Source of the DNA: Glandiceps talaboti
Lineage: Eukaryota > Hemichordata > Enteropneusta > Spengelidae
Assembly (NCBI RefSeq): GCF_964340395.1
Contig: NC_135549.1
Coordinates: 26,632,595-26,696,594, forward strand
Length of the DNA: 64,000 bases
Direction of reading: 5' to 3'
Below, piece by piece: positions 24,304-35,451 of this stretch (position 1 is its first letter; the number at the start of each line of letters is the position of its first letter). Position numbers and translations under genes: made by a program. The notes beneath the pieces were generated by a model that had not been told where the DNA came from, made no database searches, and worked only from the letters and a program-made list of their open reading frames with translations.

Positions 24304-24757
24304 TCTAAGGCCAGAAAAACTTAAAAGCTGTTCAACAGGCGCAACCTTCCCATATTTTTGGCATTTCAATTTTTCATTTTTTTTTCATTAGTGATGGGCA
24401 ATATAATACGGGCTTCGCATGTCAGTAAAATGCACACTTTATTTTCAAAATTAAGGGGATTTCTTTATATTTCTGAATGATACATGTGACAATAAGTCAA
24501 TTTGAGTCAATTCCAAATTATGTGTAATCTTTGTTATATAGTGGTTTACTTGGCTCTGATGATGCATGCAAGAGTGAAATAACTGTATATAAGTTCTATA
24601 CAAACTCAACTTGAAATGTTTTGTCATCATTATGTATGGCTTGTTTTAACTTCTTTGTCCAAGATTGTCTTTTTTTTAATCGACCTACCTGGTACCTACC
24701 CAATGGGATGGGCTAGGTTGCTCGTTGAACAGCTTTGTTATTTTTTCTGGCCTAAAT
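24304..24757. mobile_element. Possible MITE with about 42-bp inverted ends
   Basis: The left end reads CTAAGGCCAGAAAAACTTAA followed by AAGCTGTTCAAC. The right end, read as complement, gives CATTTAGGCCAGAAAAAATA followed by CAAAGCTGTTCAAC. The 370 bases between have no coding potential. It starts just after the YqaJ stop codon, between the two genes of the larger transposon, so it is probably nested in it. Confidence 0.6.
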
Positions 24758-25677
24758 GTAAAGTAGAGTAACTAAGCTAGTATAAAAGAAATACACAGTA
24801 TGTATACATGTACACAGTTTATTTATTTTAATGTTACCATGTTCCAAAATGTATTGGTCTTCCAGTACCTATTGGTAGTGAAAATATTGCTGACAGTATT
24901 ACAAAGTAAATGACACTTATTCTTAGCAATAATAATCTCATGTAAAGCCTGTTCCACAACAGTCTTATTTCACATTTGTAAATATTTTCCTGTCACTTTA
25001 TTTAGTGGGAACACAAAATTAATTTGTAATATATTAATAAATATAATTTATGGTATGCAATATATTATTCTCTTCACAGTATTTTTACATGTACAAATCC
25101 ATACAATATAAATAAAATAATAAATATCAAATATTAAAAATGGGTAAGTCATTCTCAATATTGGGTGAGTAGTGGTATATATCTTTCATCAGGGGGAGGG
25201 CACATAAGAACAGCTAAACACCCACAATTTTTTTTTTTTTTTTTTTGGGGGGGGGGTTCTATTTAAAACATCATTTTTGGTCTGAAACAACATAGTTAAT
25301 GAAAACCACAACTCTGCCCATTGGCTGCACCTAAATATACTTGCCACAACATTTTCTTTGGCCAACTACAGGGGATTCATTGCAAGCATGCAGTTTTGAT
25401 GTCAGACGGTATCAATTTCGGTGAGACTGTCCAAAAGGCTTCTTTGTTATGACAAATACAATAAAGGTAACAGAGATTAATCTCTCACTGTAACATTATT
25501 CACCGTGAGGTCAGTCTCATTGAACTTGATACCTCAGCTAATCAAAACTGCATGCTCATGGTTAATCCCCTGTATTCTGGCAATAGAAACACCCCATGAT
25601 CCTCACATTCTTTACACATCATTTCTTTGTGAAGACTTGTTACCATTGGTAACGTTCTCAACATCTACTGCAATGCT
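24758..25677. other. Intergenic region within the ISL2EU-like element
   Basis: No gene is visible. A poly-T then poly-G run lies at about 25230-25255. This space probably held 3' ends of the two convergent genes. Confidence 0.5.
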
Positions 25678-25925
25678 ATTTTAAGAATGGAGATTGAAAA
25701 TTCACTAGGAAAGCACAAACTGTGAAGATTTGCTCTGCTAAACCATTCATTGTAAGCTTCATGTCACTGTCAAATATATGAAATGCTTTTATACGTCCTA
25801 TAGCCCTCTCTATATGAATGCGAGCTTCTGATATTCTACGAGACTGTTCAACTTCCCTTGCTGATAACTGAGTCCTATCACTACCTTTGAATGCTGGAAC
25901 ATTTAGTGAAACACCAATTCTCCCA
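25678..25925 (-). pseudogene. DDE_Tnp_4 transposase C-terminal tail
   Basis: The minus-strand frame reads IGVSLNVPAFKGSDRTQLSA, REVEQSRRISEARIHIERAI, GRIKAFHIFDSDMKL and EQIFTVCAFLVNFQSPFLK, then TAG at 25678. RIHIERAIGRIK carries the last acidic residue of the DDE triad (the Glu in IHIER), and the ending is the canonical C-terminus of DDE_Tnp_4 (PIF/Harbinger/ISL2EU-type) transposases. The preceding sequence (25926-26300) does not show the first two catalytic Asp motifs, so the central RNase-H-like core appears deleted. Together with the THAP exon on the same strand it marks the transposase gene of this element. Confidence 0.85.
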
Positions 25926-26344
25926 ACTTGTCAGCACCGTACACACAAGAGCACGAGTTGCTAAAATACAAATTCCATGACCACATATGTTGTAATTATT
26001 CAGTGCTAACTTGAATGTCGTTTTTATTTTTTTTCGTTGTATTGTCCAAGGGTCAAGTTTGTTGGCGATTTTTTGCCCAAAACTGAACATATAAGTTATA
26101 CCTGAAAGTTTATTTTAGGACCAGACAATAAGCTTACTCTTGAATTTTATGTTACAACATGACTAACACAGACATAAACAAACTGATAAGAGAGTCGTGT
26201 GAACCTAGTTTGATAATGATAAGAAGTAGACTTTTTCGAAACCTTCAAAGCCAGTTTTCTTTGTACACCACTAATAAAACGACGTTCTGATCAAGATCAC
26301 ACTTATAGCTTCTGTAATGTAGTATGTCTCAAAGTTAAACTAAC

Positions 26345-26650
26345 CTTGTTTACAACTTGACCAGTCCCTTCTTTCTGGATGCCTTTATTCTTATGCCAAG
26401 GAAAAATAGTTGGAATGTATGAAGACGACTTAGGATCATCACTCTTCATGTTGTTTACGAAATGTACGTCACATACTTTTTGATGGACACTCGGTTGCCA
26501 CGACCGCCGGTTTTTACGATGAGATCGTACAGCTACAATCCATGCATTTCGACGTGATTTTGGCCCTACTGGAAACTTGTAATATTTCCCCCCATCACGC
26601 CAACGTTGTCGAAAACAAAAGGGAACACAACAGTTGTCCTTTTTACCCAT
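26345..26650 (-). CDS. THAP domain exon (N-terminus of transposase)
   Basis: Translation from ATG 26650 (minus) gives 102 codons up to a GTTAGT donor. C8-x3-C12 and C60-x2-H63 form the C2CH zinc site, with the conserved Trp37 and the closing P80-T-I-F-P84 (consensus AVPTIF). The middle is very basic (KSRRN, RSHRKNRRSW), as expected of a sequence-specific THAP DNA-binding domain. The exon itself has no lesion. Downstream exons leading to a full DDE core are missing, so if still expressed the product would be a THAP-only or THAP-tail protein. A THAP gene independent of the transposon is possible, but its position just inside the right TIR argues for the transposase. Confidence 0.82.
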
Positions 26651-26765
26651 ATCTGTAAAATACACATTGGAGTCTACCGACGTCTGCTAATTCCCATACA
26701 AATGCTATGCCTGGCAGACGATTATCGCGGAGGTATCCCCCCCGCCTCGTTTTGACTATAAATAC

Positions 26766-26802
26766 TGCTTTGCATGCTGGGAGAACCGGAAAGTCGACTA
26801 TT
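26766..26802 (-). repeat. Right terminal inverted repeat
   Basis: The complement begins AATAG and contains CCGGTTCTCCCA, matching 21104-21140. It lies about 115 bases upstream of the THAP start codon, mirroring the left end's position upstream of the YqaJ gene. The two genes are therefore read inward from the two termini. Confidence 0.7.
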
Positions 26803-28267
26803 GAAGCTTTTGGGTGATAATTCTTATGAATGACGAAACACGCTGAAAAGTATGAAAATATCCGTTTTTACGGATTATCGGTTGGTCCCCACAAGTAAAC
26901 GTGTGAACTGGGCCACAGAAAAGCTTGGCCCACTGAAAAATAAATTAGAAAATAATATATACCCGAGTCATGGTGGTCTCTGATATTTAACGTTCTTTTT
27001 AACGGAAGTCCTGAACAGCTATGAACGACAAGAAGACAATCATTACTTATTATACAGGTTTTCTTGAAATTGTATAACTTCTACATGTTTTATGACAGGT
27101 ACGTCATCATATCAGGCAAATCTCATCGACGTGGCAGAGATCCTCCGCAAATTCGTTTGAACAAGCCACACAAGACCACTTGCCGGCACGGTTGTCCTAA
27201 ACATTGATATTTGGTTGCCCATAGTCAACTCGAATGCTACAAAAAGGATTACAATTCCGTTTGTTACGGACACCAATTCTTTCATTTCTCTGATATTCCG
27301 AAGCTTGACCAAATAGCTTCCCTTGCACACTAACCAACTATTCATTATTGGTTGGTTATTTCCCAGGGCTGTTTTACTTTTGTAAAGAACATGTAATCAA
27401 AAAATCAAAAATCTCTTGCGTGAAAGAAATTGATTTATTATATGCCAAGTATATTGGACCACCTCGTTATGCATTGTTTTCATTGGAGAAAGTGATGATG
27501 ACGTAGCGGTCCGTATATTACGGTACTGACCGAAATCAACCCGGAACTCTTTTTTCATATTGACTAAAATCAACCTGGAACTATTTTGACATGCAGAAAC
27601 AAAACGCACTTTTCTGTACATCAAATCATGATCAAATCAACCTTTATTTGTGAGGAATACACGTTTATAAATGGAAATGTTGCCGTAAAACATACTCGAG
27701 TCCTCACACTACTAAAATGGCGCCGGAATTGTTTTGCAACAATGTTAAGTTCGTATATAAACTTTGTAACATTATGTCATTGTTGGGGGGTTGTCGCACT
27801 CTGCGATATAGCGATAGTTCATGCTGCTAGCGCTGCTTGTAGCTCGTGATTTTTGGAAGAACGCCAAACTTTTCAAAATAACCGATCCAAATCAATAGCG
27901 AACACGTCACTTGACATACAACATCATATTATACGTTCTTATATAAAGCTGCCATTTATACATGTAAGATGTGTCATATGAGAATCCCGATTTCTGAAGT
28001 AGAATATCCCGTGTATATAATGATGGCAACCCAACCACAGTGACTGACATGGGACTTTGTTTTGAACATTTGTTTGACGACGCAACAATGTGTTCAAATA
28101 TACTACGCCGATACTTAAAATAAAAAATAAAATGTAAAATCTTCAAAATCGCAGTTCTAGTACAAAATTCAGTTTTATTCATCTTTACACATGTAAAGTG
28201 CCAGACATGAACTTTCTTGTATGAAAATGAATTCCCAGGTGACATATAATAAAAATATTATACTATA
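26803..28267. other. Region without confident gene
   Basis: Several short minus-strand frames (27112-27345, 27397-27624) lack domains. One overlapping frame near 27110-27200 gives AGKWSCVACSNEFAEDLCHV, which could be a zinc-binding fragment but is isolated. Confidence 0.4.
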
Positions 28268-28376
28268 GCCTTGATATTGGATTGTATGCCCTCGGTGCAA
28301 GGATACGATCAGCACTCCGCTACGCGTCGTGCTGATCATATCCTTGCATCTTGGGCATATAATCCAATATCAAGGC
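28268..28376. repeat. Foldback element, about 48-bp arms
   Basis: The left arm starts GCCTTGATATTGGATTGTAT and continues to GATCAGCAC. The right arm is its complement with a few mismatches, ending ATCCAATATCAAGGC. The loop of about 13 bases is CG-rich (TCCGCTACGCGTC). It is flanked by AT-rich sequence and is MITE-like. Confidence 0.9.
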
Positions 28377-28725
28377 AATAATATATGATATTGGAGGGGG
28401 GGAAAAGCTGAATTTAGAAGGACAGTGGCGAATATTCACTAACATCCGTGACCAGCCGCATTACCCCGAACATCACCGATCATTTCCGAATAACTGCGAT
28501 CACATCGCAAACGCTGGCTCTACGTACAGGGACTTATCAGGGCTCTGACTGGCTGGTGTAGGTAAGCTAACAATTTAGAAGTTAAGAACGTACGGTTTTC
28601 CTGGACAAAAAATTGTTTTACAAATACTTGTGTCTACAATTACCAAAATTTCTAATCAGTCGATCGCGAATTCGTCATTTTTACTTATAACGTGGTCGCC
28701 AGGCCAGATCGCGATCGGTCAGAGC

Positions 28726-29130
28726 ATGGATGTACTCAATCTGATTAAAATCCGATGTGGTGAAAGCGGCTAGATGTCCTTATTTACCTCTATTCATCGT
28801 GTTGTGACGTTTGTTTTGTTCGGAGTGATCGCCGCCTTCCCAATCTGATTAAAATCCGATGTGGTGAAAGCGGCTAGATGTCCTTATTTACCTCTATTCA
28901 TCGTGTTGTGACGTTTGTTTTGTTCGGAAATGATCGCCGAAGGCGGCGATCACTCCGAACAAAACAAACGTCACAACACGATGAATAGCGGCGATCACTC
29001 CGAACAAAACAAACGTCACAACACGATGAATAGAGGTAAATAAGGACATCTAGCCGCTTTCACCACATCGGGTTTTAATCAGATTGGGATGTACTACTAG
29101 TACTAATACATCTATGGTCAGAGCATATTA
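28726..29130. repeat. Nested palindromic repeat: two direct and two inverted copies
   Basis: A unit of about 88-104 bases (CAATCTGATTAAAATCCGAT ... GTTTTGTTCGGA) occurs at 28737 and again at 28841 in direct orientation. A hairpin centre near 28930-28951 is followed by a short inverted partial copy (about 28952-28988) and a full inverted copy (about 28994-29087). GATCGGTCAGAGCATGGATG flanks the left side, and TAATACATCTATGGTCAGAG the right, as reversed forms. The whole block can fold into a large hairpin. Confidence 0.9.
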
Positions 29131-30203
29131 CCCATGGATGGGCTGCCACGAAAACTCTGTGAGCATATCCTGAGTCAAAGTTTCAGTGGCACAAAGTGGG
29201 TTATAGCCAAATAAGTAATAGTAGAAATAAATCCAAACCATTCTATGGCTATGCACCTTTATCAATTATCAAGTCTAGGGACACAACAACCCTGAAGTTT
29301 ACGAATCGATGACTTTGTCAACTCTCGATCTATTCAGTTTCTCGCCGAAAATGGCCCGGGCGAGTGATCGTGTGGGCGGGAATATACAAGAGATCTCGGC
29401 CCCTCGGAAGGATTCCGTTGATAACTTGAGCTCTGTTAGTAATTAATGAAAGCTGTATCTGAAATTCCCCTCTGTTGTTATATTTTGCTGAAGTTATATT
29501 CGGCAAGCTAGTCGGTTGATTAAACAAATGATCGTGATCGATCAAGTCTACGGCTGGGCCGGCCGGGCTATGCTACGGGTATGTACGTAACGATGTTACC
29601 GTCCCTCTACCTTCCGTGCCTCCAACGCAGAGCTAGGCCACAACGCTGCTTAGATCTATTTGTCATTCATTATTCTGGTCTGAGAAACACAAATGCACCT
29701 GTTCAGTTAAATAAATCATGTGTGGCTTTTAAATGAAAAAGAAGTGCATTGTTGATTTTTTGTGTGTTTGTAAATTAGTGTTCTGTATCTTATTGTTTGT
29801 AAACTTTTTGGGTATGTGCATACATGTATGTGTTGTTTTCATGAGTCACCATTTATGTTACCGTCAATACTACGAGCATGTGTAATTTTTCACGATTATT
29901 TATTTTCATTACGAGTGAAATTCACACATGCACAAGTAAGCGATAATGAATTAAAATTGTTTGTCAAATTTACCTGGAACTTCGCAAACGTTCCTCGGTG
30001 CAGTCTGTAGATGTTCGCGACTGTGTGCGTTGGAGTTACATGTAATCAACTCGTGCGAGGAAAGCTGAACATCTGTTTTGTCACTGTAAAGATAACCCCT
30101 GTACATATGTGCCTTCATTCCCTCCCAAAACCACAATTTGAAGGAATTGTTTAATATGGCATGTATATATATGTGTGTGTAAAATGAACAATGTATTTTA
30201 CAG
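29131..30203. other. Region without identifiable gene
   Basis: No recognisable coding motif is seen. The region precedes the SET-domain exons and could hold an unrecognised promoter or 5' exon. A short (GT)n lies just before 30180. Confidence 0.4.
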
Positions 30204-31099
30204 GATGGGGTGTATTTACGACAAGGCAATTTCACAGGGAGAATTTCTGCTGCAATATCCAGGAGAGCTCATCACAGCCACAGCAAAAACTGGTAATAAG
30301 AGGGAGGAAGAGGTGCCCAGTGTTTTTCGGTACTTTTTTACTTATAATAGTAGAAGATGGTGGTAAGTTGATACAGTTCATCCAGTATATTTTTACAATT
30401 CTATTTGTATAAAGTGAAGCCTTCAGCTATTACTTGTGTACAGTTTTGTATCATAGTGAGACTCATATCAATTTCCTTGTGCATGAACAGCTATTGTGAT
30501 GTGTAAAATGTTTTTTTTTCTCTCTCTCTGGATTTGTTCACACTTATTTTTACACAATAAGGGGAGAACCATTTGATTTCGGGGGTGGAGGATGGAAGAA
30601 ATGGGTATGTCAGCAATTTTATTTTTCAGTCACAGTGACAGCAATTTTTTTGTCTCTTGTCAGTCCTGCATCAATTGTTCTTCTTCTATACAAAGAAGCC
30701 ATACAGATCTGAGATGCAATTTTTTTATGATATACTAGTAATTTTCTTCACAATTCCTACCCATGTGCAAACTTTTTTCTTAGTTCTTGAGAAAGATGTC
30801 ATGTTCTGTGGTTAAATGTATTCCTAAAACAAACAGATTTAGGCCAAAGTAACAGGGAGAAACTATATTGTAACATTACTGATCATGTCATCTTTCTTCC
30901 AGTATTGATGCCACAAAGCCACCCAGGTCCACAACTTGGCCGACTTGTCAATCATGATAGAAAAGAAGCAAATGTTAAAATGAGGGTAATTGAAGTACAT
31001 GGCAGACCATTCCTTGCTCTGTTTGCCCTAAGGAACATTGATGTAGACAAGGAAATTTTATATGACTATGGGCCCAAACAATTGCCCTGGGAAACTAAG
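30204..31099 (+). pseudogene. KMT5A-like SET domain, two exons with frameshifts
   Basis: The first exon (30204-30362, after a TTTTACAG acceptor) starts GWGVFTTRQF, then in the next frame reads GEFLLQYPGELITATAK and PSVFRYFFTYNSRRW. The second (30903-31099) completes WCIDATK across the splice, then in a shifted frame gives GRLVNHDRKEANVKMRVIEV, FLALFALRNIDVDKEI and LYDYGPKQLPWETK. These are, in order, the GxG, ELI, CIDATK, NH and ELLYDYG motifs of H4K20 methyltransferase-like SET domains. Both splice sites are good (GGTAAGT; TTCTTCCAG). One frameshift per exon breaks the reading. Such SET genes are expanded in many invertebrates. The function would be lysine methylation if intact, but this copy is decayed. 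Confidence 0.78.
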
Positions 31100-31824
31100 G
31101 TAAGTACAAACAAGTCACATGAAAGAAGTGTAATGGCTGATTCTACTGATTACACAGTCATGTACCTTGACATGTTTTTAATGGTTTTGTTGAACTCTTT
31201 TTGGTTGTTTCCATCATTTCTGAGAAATTCAGTCACAATTAAAGATGTGAAATGGAGTCAACATCTCCTATGTTAATTTGTTTCCTGAATGTACCAATAC
31301 TTTTTTTCCTGAATCCAAGTTTCTGACCACCTTAAGCGACAACATGACATTGTTTTGTGCAGTCATGTAAATACATTTTGAAATGGCCCTTTCATATGTC
31401 TGTGTGTAGGTTATATACATGTGGCCCTTGTTACTGAGTTGCTGTGACAATGTGTTTATATACATTTTTAAGTGTCAACACAAGTCAAAGTTATAAACAT
31501 GTCCCCCCCCCCTAAATGATCATTTTTAATGAATTGTTATCATGCAGCATGTACATGTTGTGAAATTTCCCTGTTACTGTGTGATATCAATATGGTTATC
31601 AGTGTTTTTTCTAAGGTTGGGGAACGTAGGTAACTTCATTTGTGACTGTGGTAATTAATACTCTGAAGATTAGCTTGAATATAGGCGTCATAGTCCCAGG
31701 GAACCCTGGTAAAATTTACCAGCTTATCGTCCTTAAATAAAACACTGATTATAGTATTTCCTCTTAGACTAATTGTTTGGCATCCATAATCAAAACATTT
31801 ATTTTGATCTATATATTGTTACAG

Positions 31825-33378
31825 GTACCAAGTCCAACATTAGTTTTTGGACAAACATGGTCAGATAGGAAAGATGGTAACCAGAGAAGGGATGAGAAGA
31901 AAGCCCTTACAGATGTTATGTCTACCAAGCATGCAAGTGATGGACAGCTATGCCTTTAAATTTGAGTATCTTTTTTTTGAGGATGACATGTATTTTAAAT
32001 TATTTTGTTGAACTCTTTTGGGTTGTTTCTATCATTTCTGAGAAATTGAGTCACAACTAAGGATGTAAAATGGAGTCAATATCTCAGCTGAAGTGATAGT
32101 TCTCTAGAGTTCTAATGGATTGTATACTGACATCACATAGTGATTTATCGATTTGTAAAGTTGAATTGTATAAGCAATATCAGCAATGCTTTGCACTTCA
32201 GGATAGTGAAATAGTCCTTTTTATGAGGTTCTCCTTTCTTCAATACTCTCTCTTATGTCAACTCCCACTCTCTTGCTCATGAGATATTGTGCCAACAGTG
32301 TTTATAGGTCATGTACATGCAGCATACACCAAAATGGTAAACATACTGGTTGCCTATAGCATCATCATACATCCACCTATGTCAACACTTGACCTCACTG
32401 GCACCAAGTCAGGCTGTATAAAAAATGGCCCCATGCAAAGGCACGGAGGTGAAAGCTGTGTCTGTCAGATGCCATGTCACCTAACACAAATACACATACA
32501 TAAAATGTTTTGAAACCCTGTGTATTGAGGCAAAGGTTTACACTATTGTAAATATTAGCATCAATTAAAGTCATTGGAACTTTTGTTTCAGAACAACCCC
32601 CACTTTCACGACCTGCACAAAGAAAACGATGGACAAAAGAAGATGAAATGAGAACAATTGAGTACTTTTCACATTGGATTTCCAGTGATTTGCCTGCACC
32701 TTAAGATCCAATGTTGAGATTTGAAGAAGAAATTACTTTTGACAAAGGATATTTTGATGTAATGTAGACCTTGGATTCAATGTTGGACCCAGTGTTTTGT
32801 AAGGTCAAGATGAACGTCCGGGCATTAAACCAGAAATAGTTGCAATGAGGTTTGGAAGAGCCTGTTTGTATAATGATTGTTGCACGATGAGGTACAACTT
32901 CAATGTTATTATCTATTGGGTACAGTAAATAATAGCAAACTCTCCTGTTTTATGATGCATGCCTTAATATGTTGTTGATAATTTGAAACTTTATATTGAG
33001 AAAATGGTAGTCCCAAGACTGGAAATGATAGTCTCAGAGGGATGTAGACCTATGATTAATTTCATGATTTGCCTTCCAACTACATGGTTTAGACATTATT
33101 TTGCTGAAGTCCAACTAGAGGAATTACCGTGTCATATCATAAGTCAACAGATTTGATTAATGGCTTAGTTTCCCTTTTCTATTCAGATCTTTGTTAATGA
33201 AATCTGATGCTGTTAGATTTATGTGCGATTAATGACTATCGCTTTTATTTTACAGGTAAAGATGCATGCATGAAGTTTCTAGAGAAAATCCACAAATTCA
33301 CACCACCTGGGTGAGAGTAAAAGAAAAAGTTAATAATGAGAAGATCAGGAGAAAAAAACTTCTGGAGAAGGAAAAGCT
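31825..33378 (+). pseudogene. Downstream exons of the SET-domain gene
   Basis: Three coding-like exons follow on the same strand. 31825-31957 reads VPSPTLVFGQTWSDRKDG. From 32592 comes PPLSRPAQRKRWTKEDEMRT followed by EYFSHWI. From 33256 comes GKDACMKFLEKI, then after a frame change TWVRVKEKVNNEKIRRKKLL. The pattern KR.WT..E......F, then GK..CMK.LE......TW..VK..V.N, is one I recall from the C-terminal region of multi-copy invertebrate and fish proteins, often downstream of SET or other domains. Frame changes and a stop in the second of these exons indicate decay in step with the SET part. Confidence 0.5.
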
Positions 33379-35079
33379 GTAAACTGGATAACTTTGCTCG
33401 GCCCTCAACATTTCAAAGCTTATTAAATCGATGATTGTCCATTATTGTCAGTCATCTGCCATCACTTTGTTCCTGTTTTGAACTGCTTCTCATAATTTTC
33501 TATTACTAAAGATTTTTACAATTGAAATGTGTTAAAATTGTGTTGAAATTAGCAACATTGTACTTTTGATATTGATAATGAATTTAAATATCAAAAAATG
33601 AATTTGAATACCAGTGACTTTAAAATAGCAGGTAATAGAAATGTGAGTGAAAACTAAATTAAAGAAATGTCATGATGGGTATTTAAAATGTAATAAAGTG
33701 TGTTTTAGCTGTTGTTGATAAACCGTTATGATCTTCACATGTTTTAGTCACCAATGAATTTATAATGACAAGTTTTGTAACTACCATATCAGTCTTTTTA
33801 AAGAGATGTAAAAACTCAACTTACCATTTTCTCAATATAAAGTTTAAAATTGTGTTGAAATTAGCAAGATTGTACTTTTGATATTGATAATGAATTTAAA
33901 TATCAAGAAATGAATTTCTAATGTTTTGAATACCAGTATCATTCAAATGTTAAAGATTACCAATGAAAAGTTGAAAAAAAAAATTGGTCAGTTTTAAGCT
34001 GCAGCTGTTTTTTGATAAAGTGTTGTGAATTTTGGAAGTTTTTGTCACCTATAAATTTCAAACAAGATGTTGTAGTTACTGGTTAAAAGTAAAAAAAGTT
34101 AGGCTGTTTATCAGATGTGTAATTGGAATTCTTGATTTTTTCCATTGTTGTCAAAATTTGATAAATTTCAATTCTGTTGACATTGTTGAATTAAAAAACT
34201 TCCCAATACCAAAAATGTGAAGCATTCCTTCTAAGAATAAGTCATGTTTTGTAGCTGTTGTTGAATTCAGATGTTTTGAAATGAATTTGGATGTACATTT
34301 CAACAAGTGTATGGTACTCACCAAAAGACTACTTTGACATCGGGAAATCAAAGACATTTTATTTGTTTTAAAAGCTGAGCACACTCAGCTTAAAGCCATG
34401 GTAACGCTGATTTTTGGCTATTTTTACAATATTTTTTGTTCCTTGTTTCAACTACAATTTCTTGTTCGACTCCCCAAAGTACAATAAAATGCCAAGTATT
34501 TGGTAGCTTCTCAAAACAGCTGTTATGTGTACAATCAGCAATATTATTGTTGAAAATTGAATTTTAGTCCAGACTTGAATTCATTTGTCAACTATAACAA
34601 TAGTCATTTCTCATATGGGCTATGTTGAGATTCTAAAGTGTGTGCATTTCATCATGCTTCAGGAAGTACAACCGGAAACTGGAGTTTATACACAAAACTA
34701 AAATACTGAAAACAATGGTTAAAAATCGGTGCTACTGGGGCTTTAACTTTGGACTAACATTGTGTTCAGTTAGAAAATAAAGTGTATATGTGTCATTTAA
34801 TGTGGGCATGTGGTCCTTTAACATGTGCAGGAGGGACTTTTTCAAAGATAGGAATGCATTTTGAAAAATACATGCTTAAGTTTTAAAAATGGCATCTTGA
34901 CTACACTCTCATTGAAGCCGAGTATATTGTACGACTCTTTGCGAAGGTTGCACAGAACACTGGAAGTCTTCACTACTGGAATAAAAAAAGCATACTAAAA
35001 TACCAACTACCAAGATTCAAATCAGACCTAACTAGTAAATGCGCACCCCTTGCTTTCAGTTTTGGAATCATCAATATAA
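33379..35079. repeat. AT-rich region with a degenerate tandem repeat of about 310 bp
   Basis: AAAATTGTGTTGAAATTAGC and the following 70 bases occur at about 33533 and again at about 33844 with few changes. The sequences after each copy (TTTTAGCTGTTGTTGATAAA... and TAAGCTGCAGCTGTTTTTTG...) are also similar, and a third weak copy starts near 34245. No gene is visible. Part of it may be the 3' untranslated region of the SET-type gene. Confidence 0.6.
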
Positions 35080-35451
35080 CATAAAGTATGTGATTTCAAA
35101 TCATGTAATGATCAGGGAGATACCATCAAAGTTCTTCCCTGTGGTCATAGTTGTCATGTGAATTGTTTACAATCATCAGAAGGCAAGTGTACTGTCTGTC
35201 TTCCATTACTACTTGCCAAAGTAACAGAGCTTAGTAAAAGCTTTAATGAAGCCATTCTTACTCCAACACAACACAGGATAAGAAACCAATCCAAACAAAA
35301 TGACAAAGATGTGGACACCGATGACACCATCGACATGAACACCACAAAAGACAGTGAACAATACATATCACAAGCATTTAAAGGCAACACGACTCACTAC
35401 ATACAACAATATCCACTAATACAACAGCCTACACAAGACCACCAACATTAA
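35080..35451 (+). pseudogene. RING-type zinc finger exon
   Basis: The open frame reads KVCDFKSCNDQGDTIKVLPC, then GHSCHVNCLQSSEGKCTVCL, PLLLAKVTELSKSFNEAI, then an Asn/Gln/Thr-rich tail to a TAA at 35449. LPCGHSCHVNCL...KCTVC is the second half of a RING finger (C-x-H-x2-C...C-x2-C), followed by LP.L...V.ELS.SFN.., a combination I recall from the C-termini of multi-copy metazoan proteins. The first zinc-binding half is only partly present (VC, CND). It lies downstream of the SET-type exons on the same strand, possibly in the same ancestral gene. E3 ligase activity cannot be claimed. Confidence 0.55.

Larger units (their letters stand above)
21104..26802. mobile_element. ISL2EU/IS4EU-like DNA transposon, transposase internally deleted
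   Basis: Terminal inverted repeats at 21104-21140 and 26766-26802 share 27 of 37 aligned positions. These include the uninterrupted 12-mer CCGGTTCTCCCA (21117-21128; complement at 26778-26789) and then ATGCA. Inside lie a plus-strand SAP-SWIM-YqaJ gene (21233-24274) and, converging on the minus strand, a THAP exon (26345-26650) and a DDE_Tnp_4 C-terminus (25678-25925). ISL2EU elements are known to pair a THAP/DDE transposase with a YqaJ-domain protein. The catalytic core expected between THAP and tail is absent, since only about 420 bases separate them. The exact outer ends and target-site duplication could not be fixed by eye. Confidence 0.7.
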
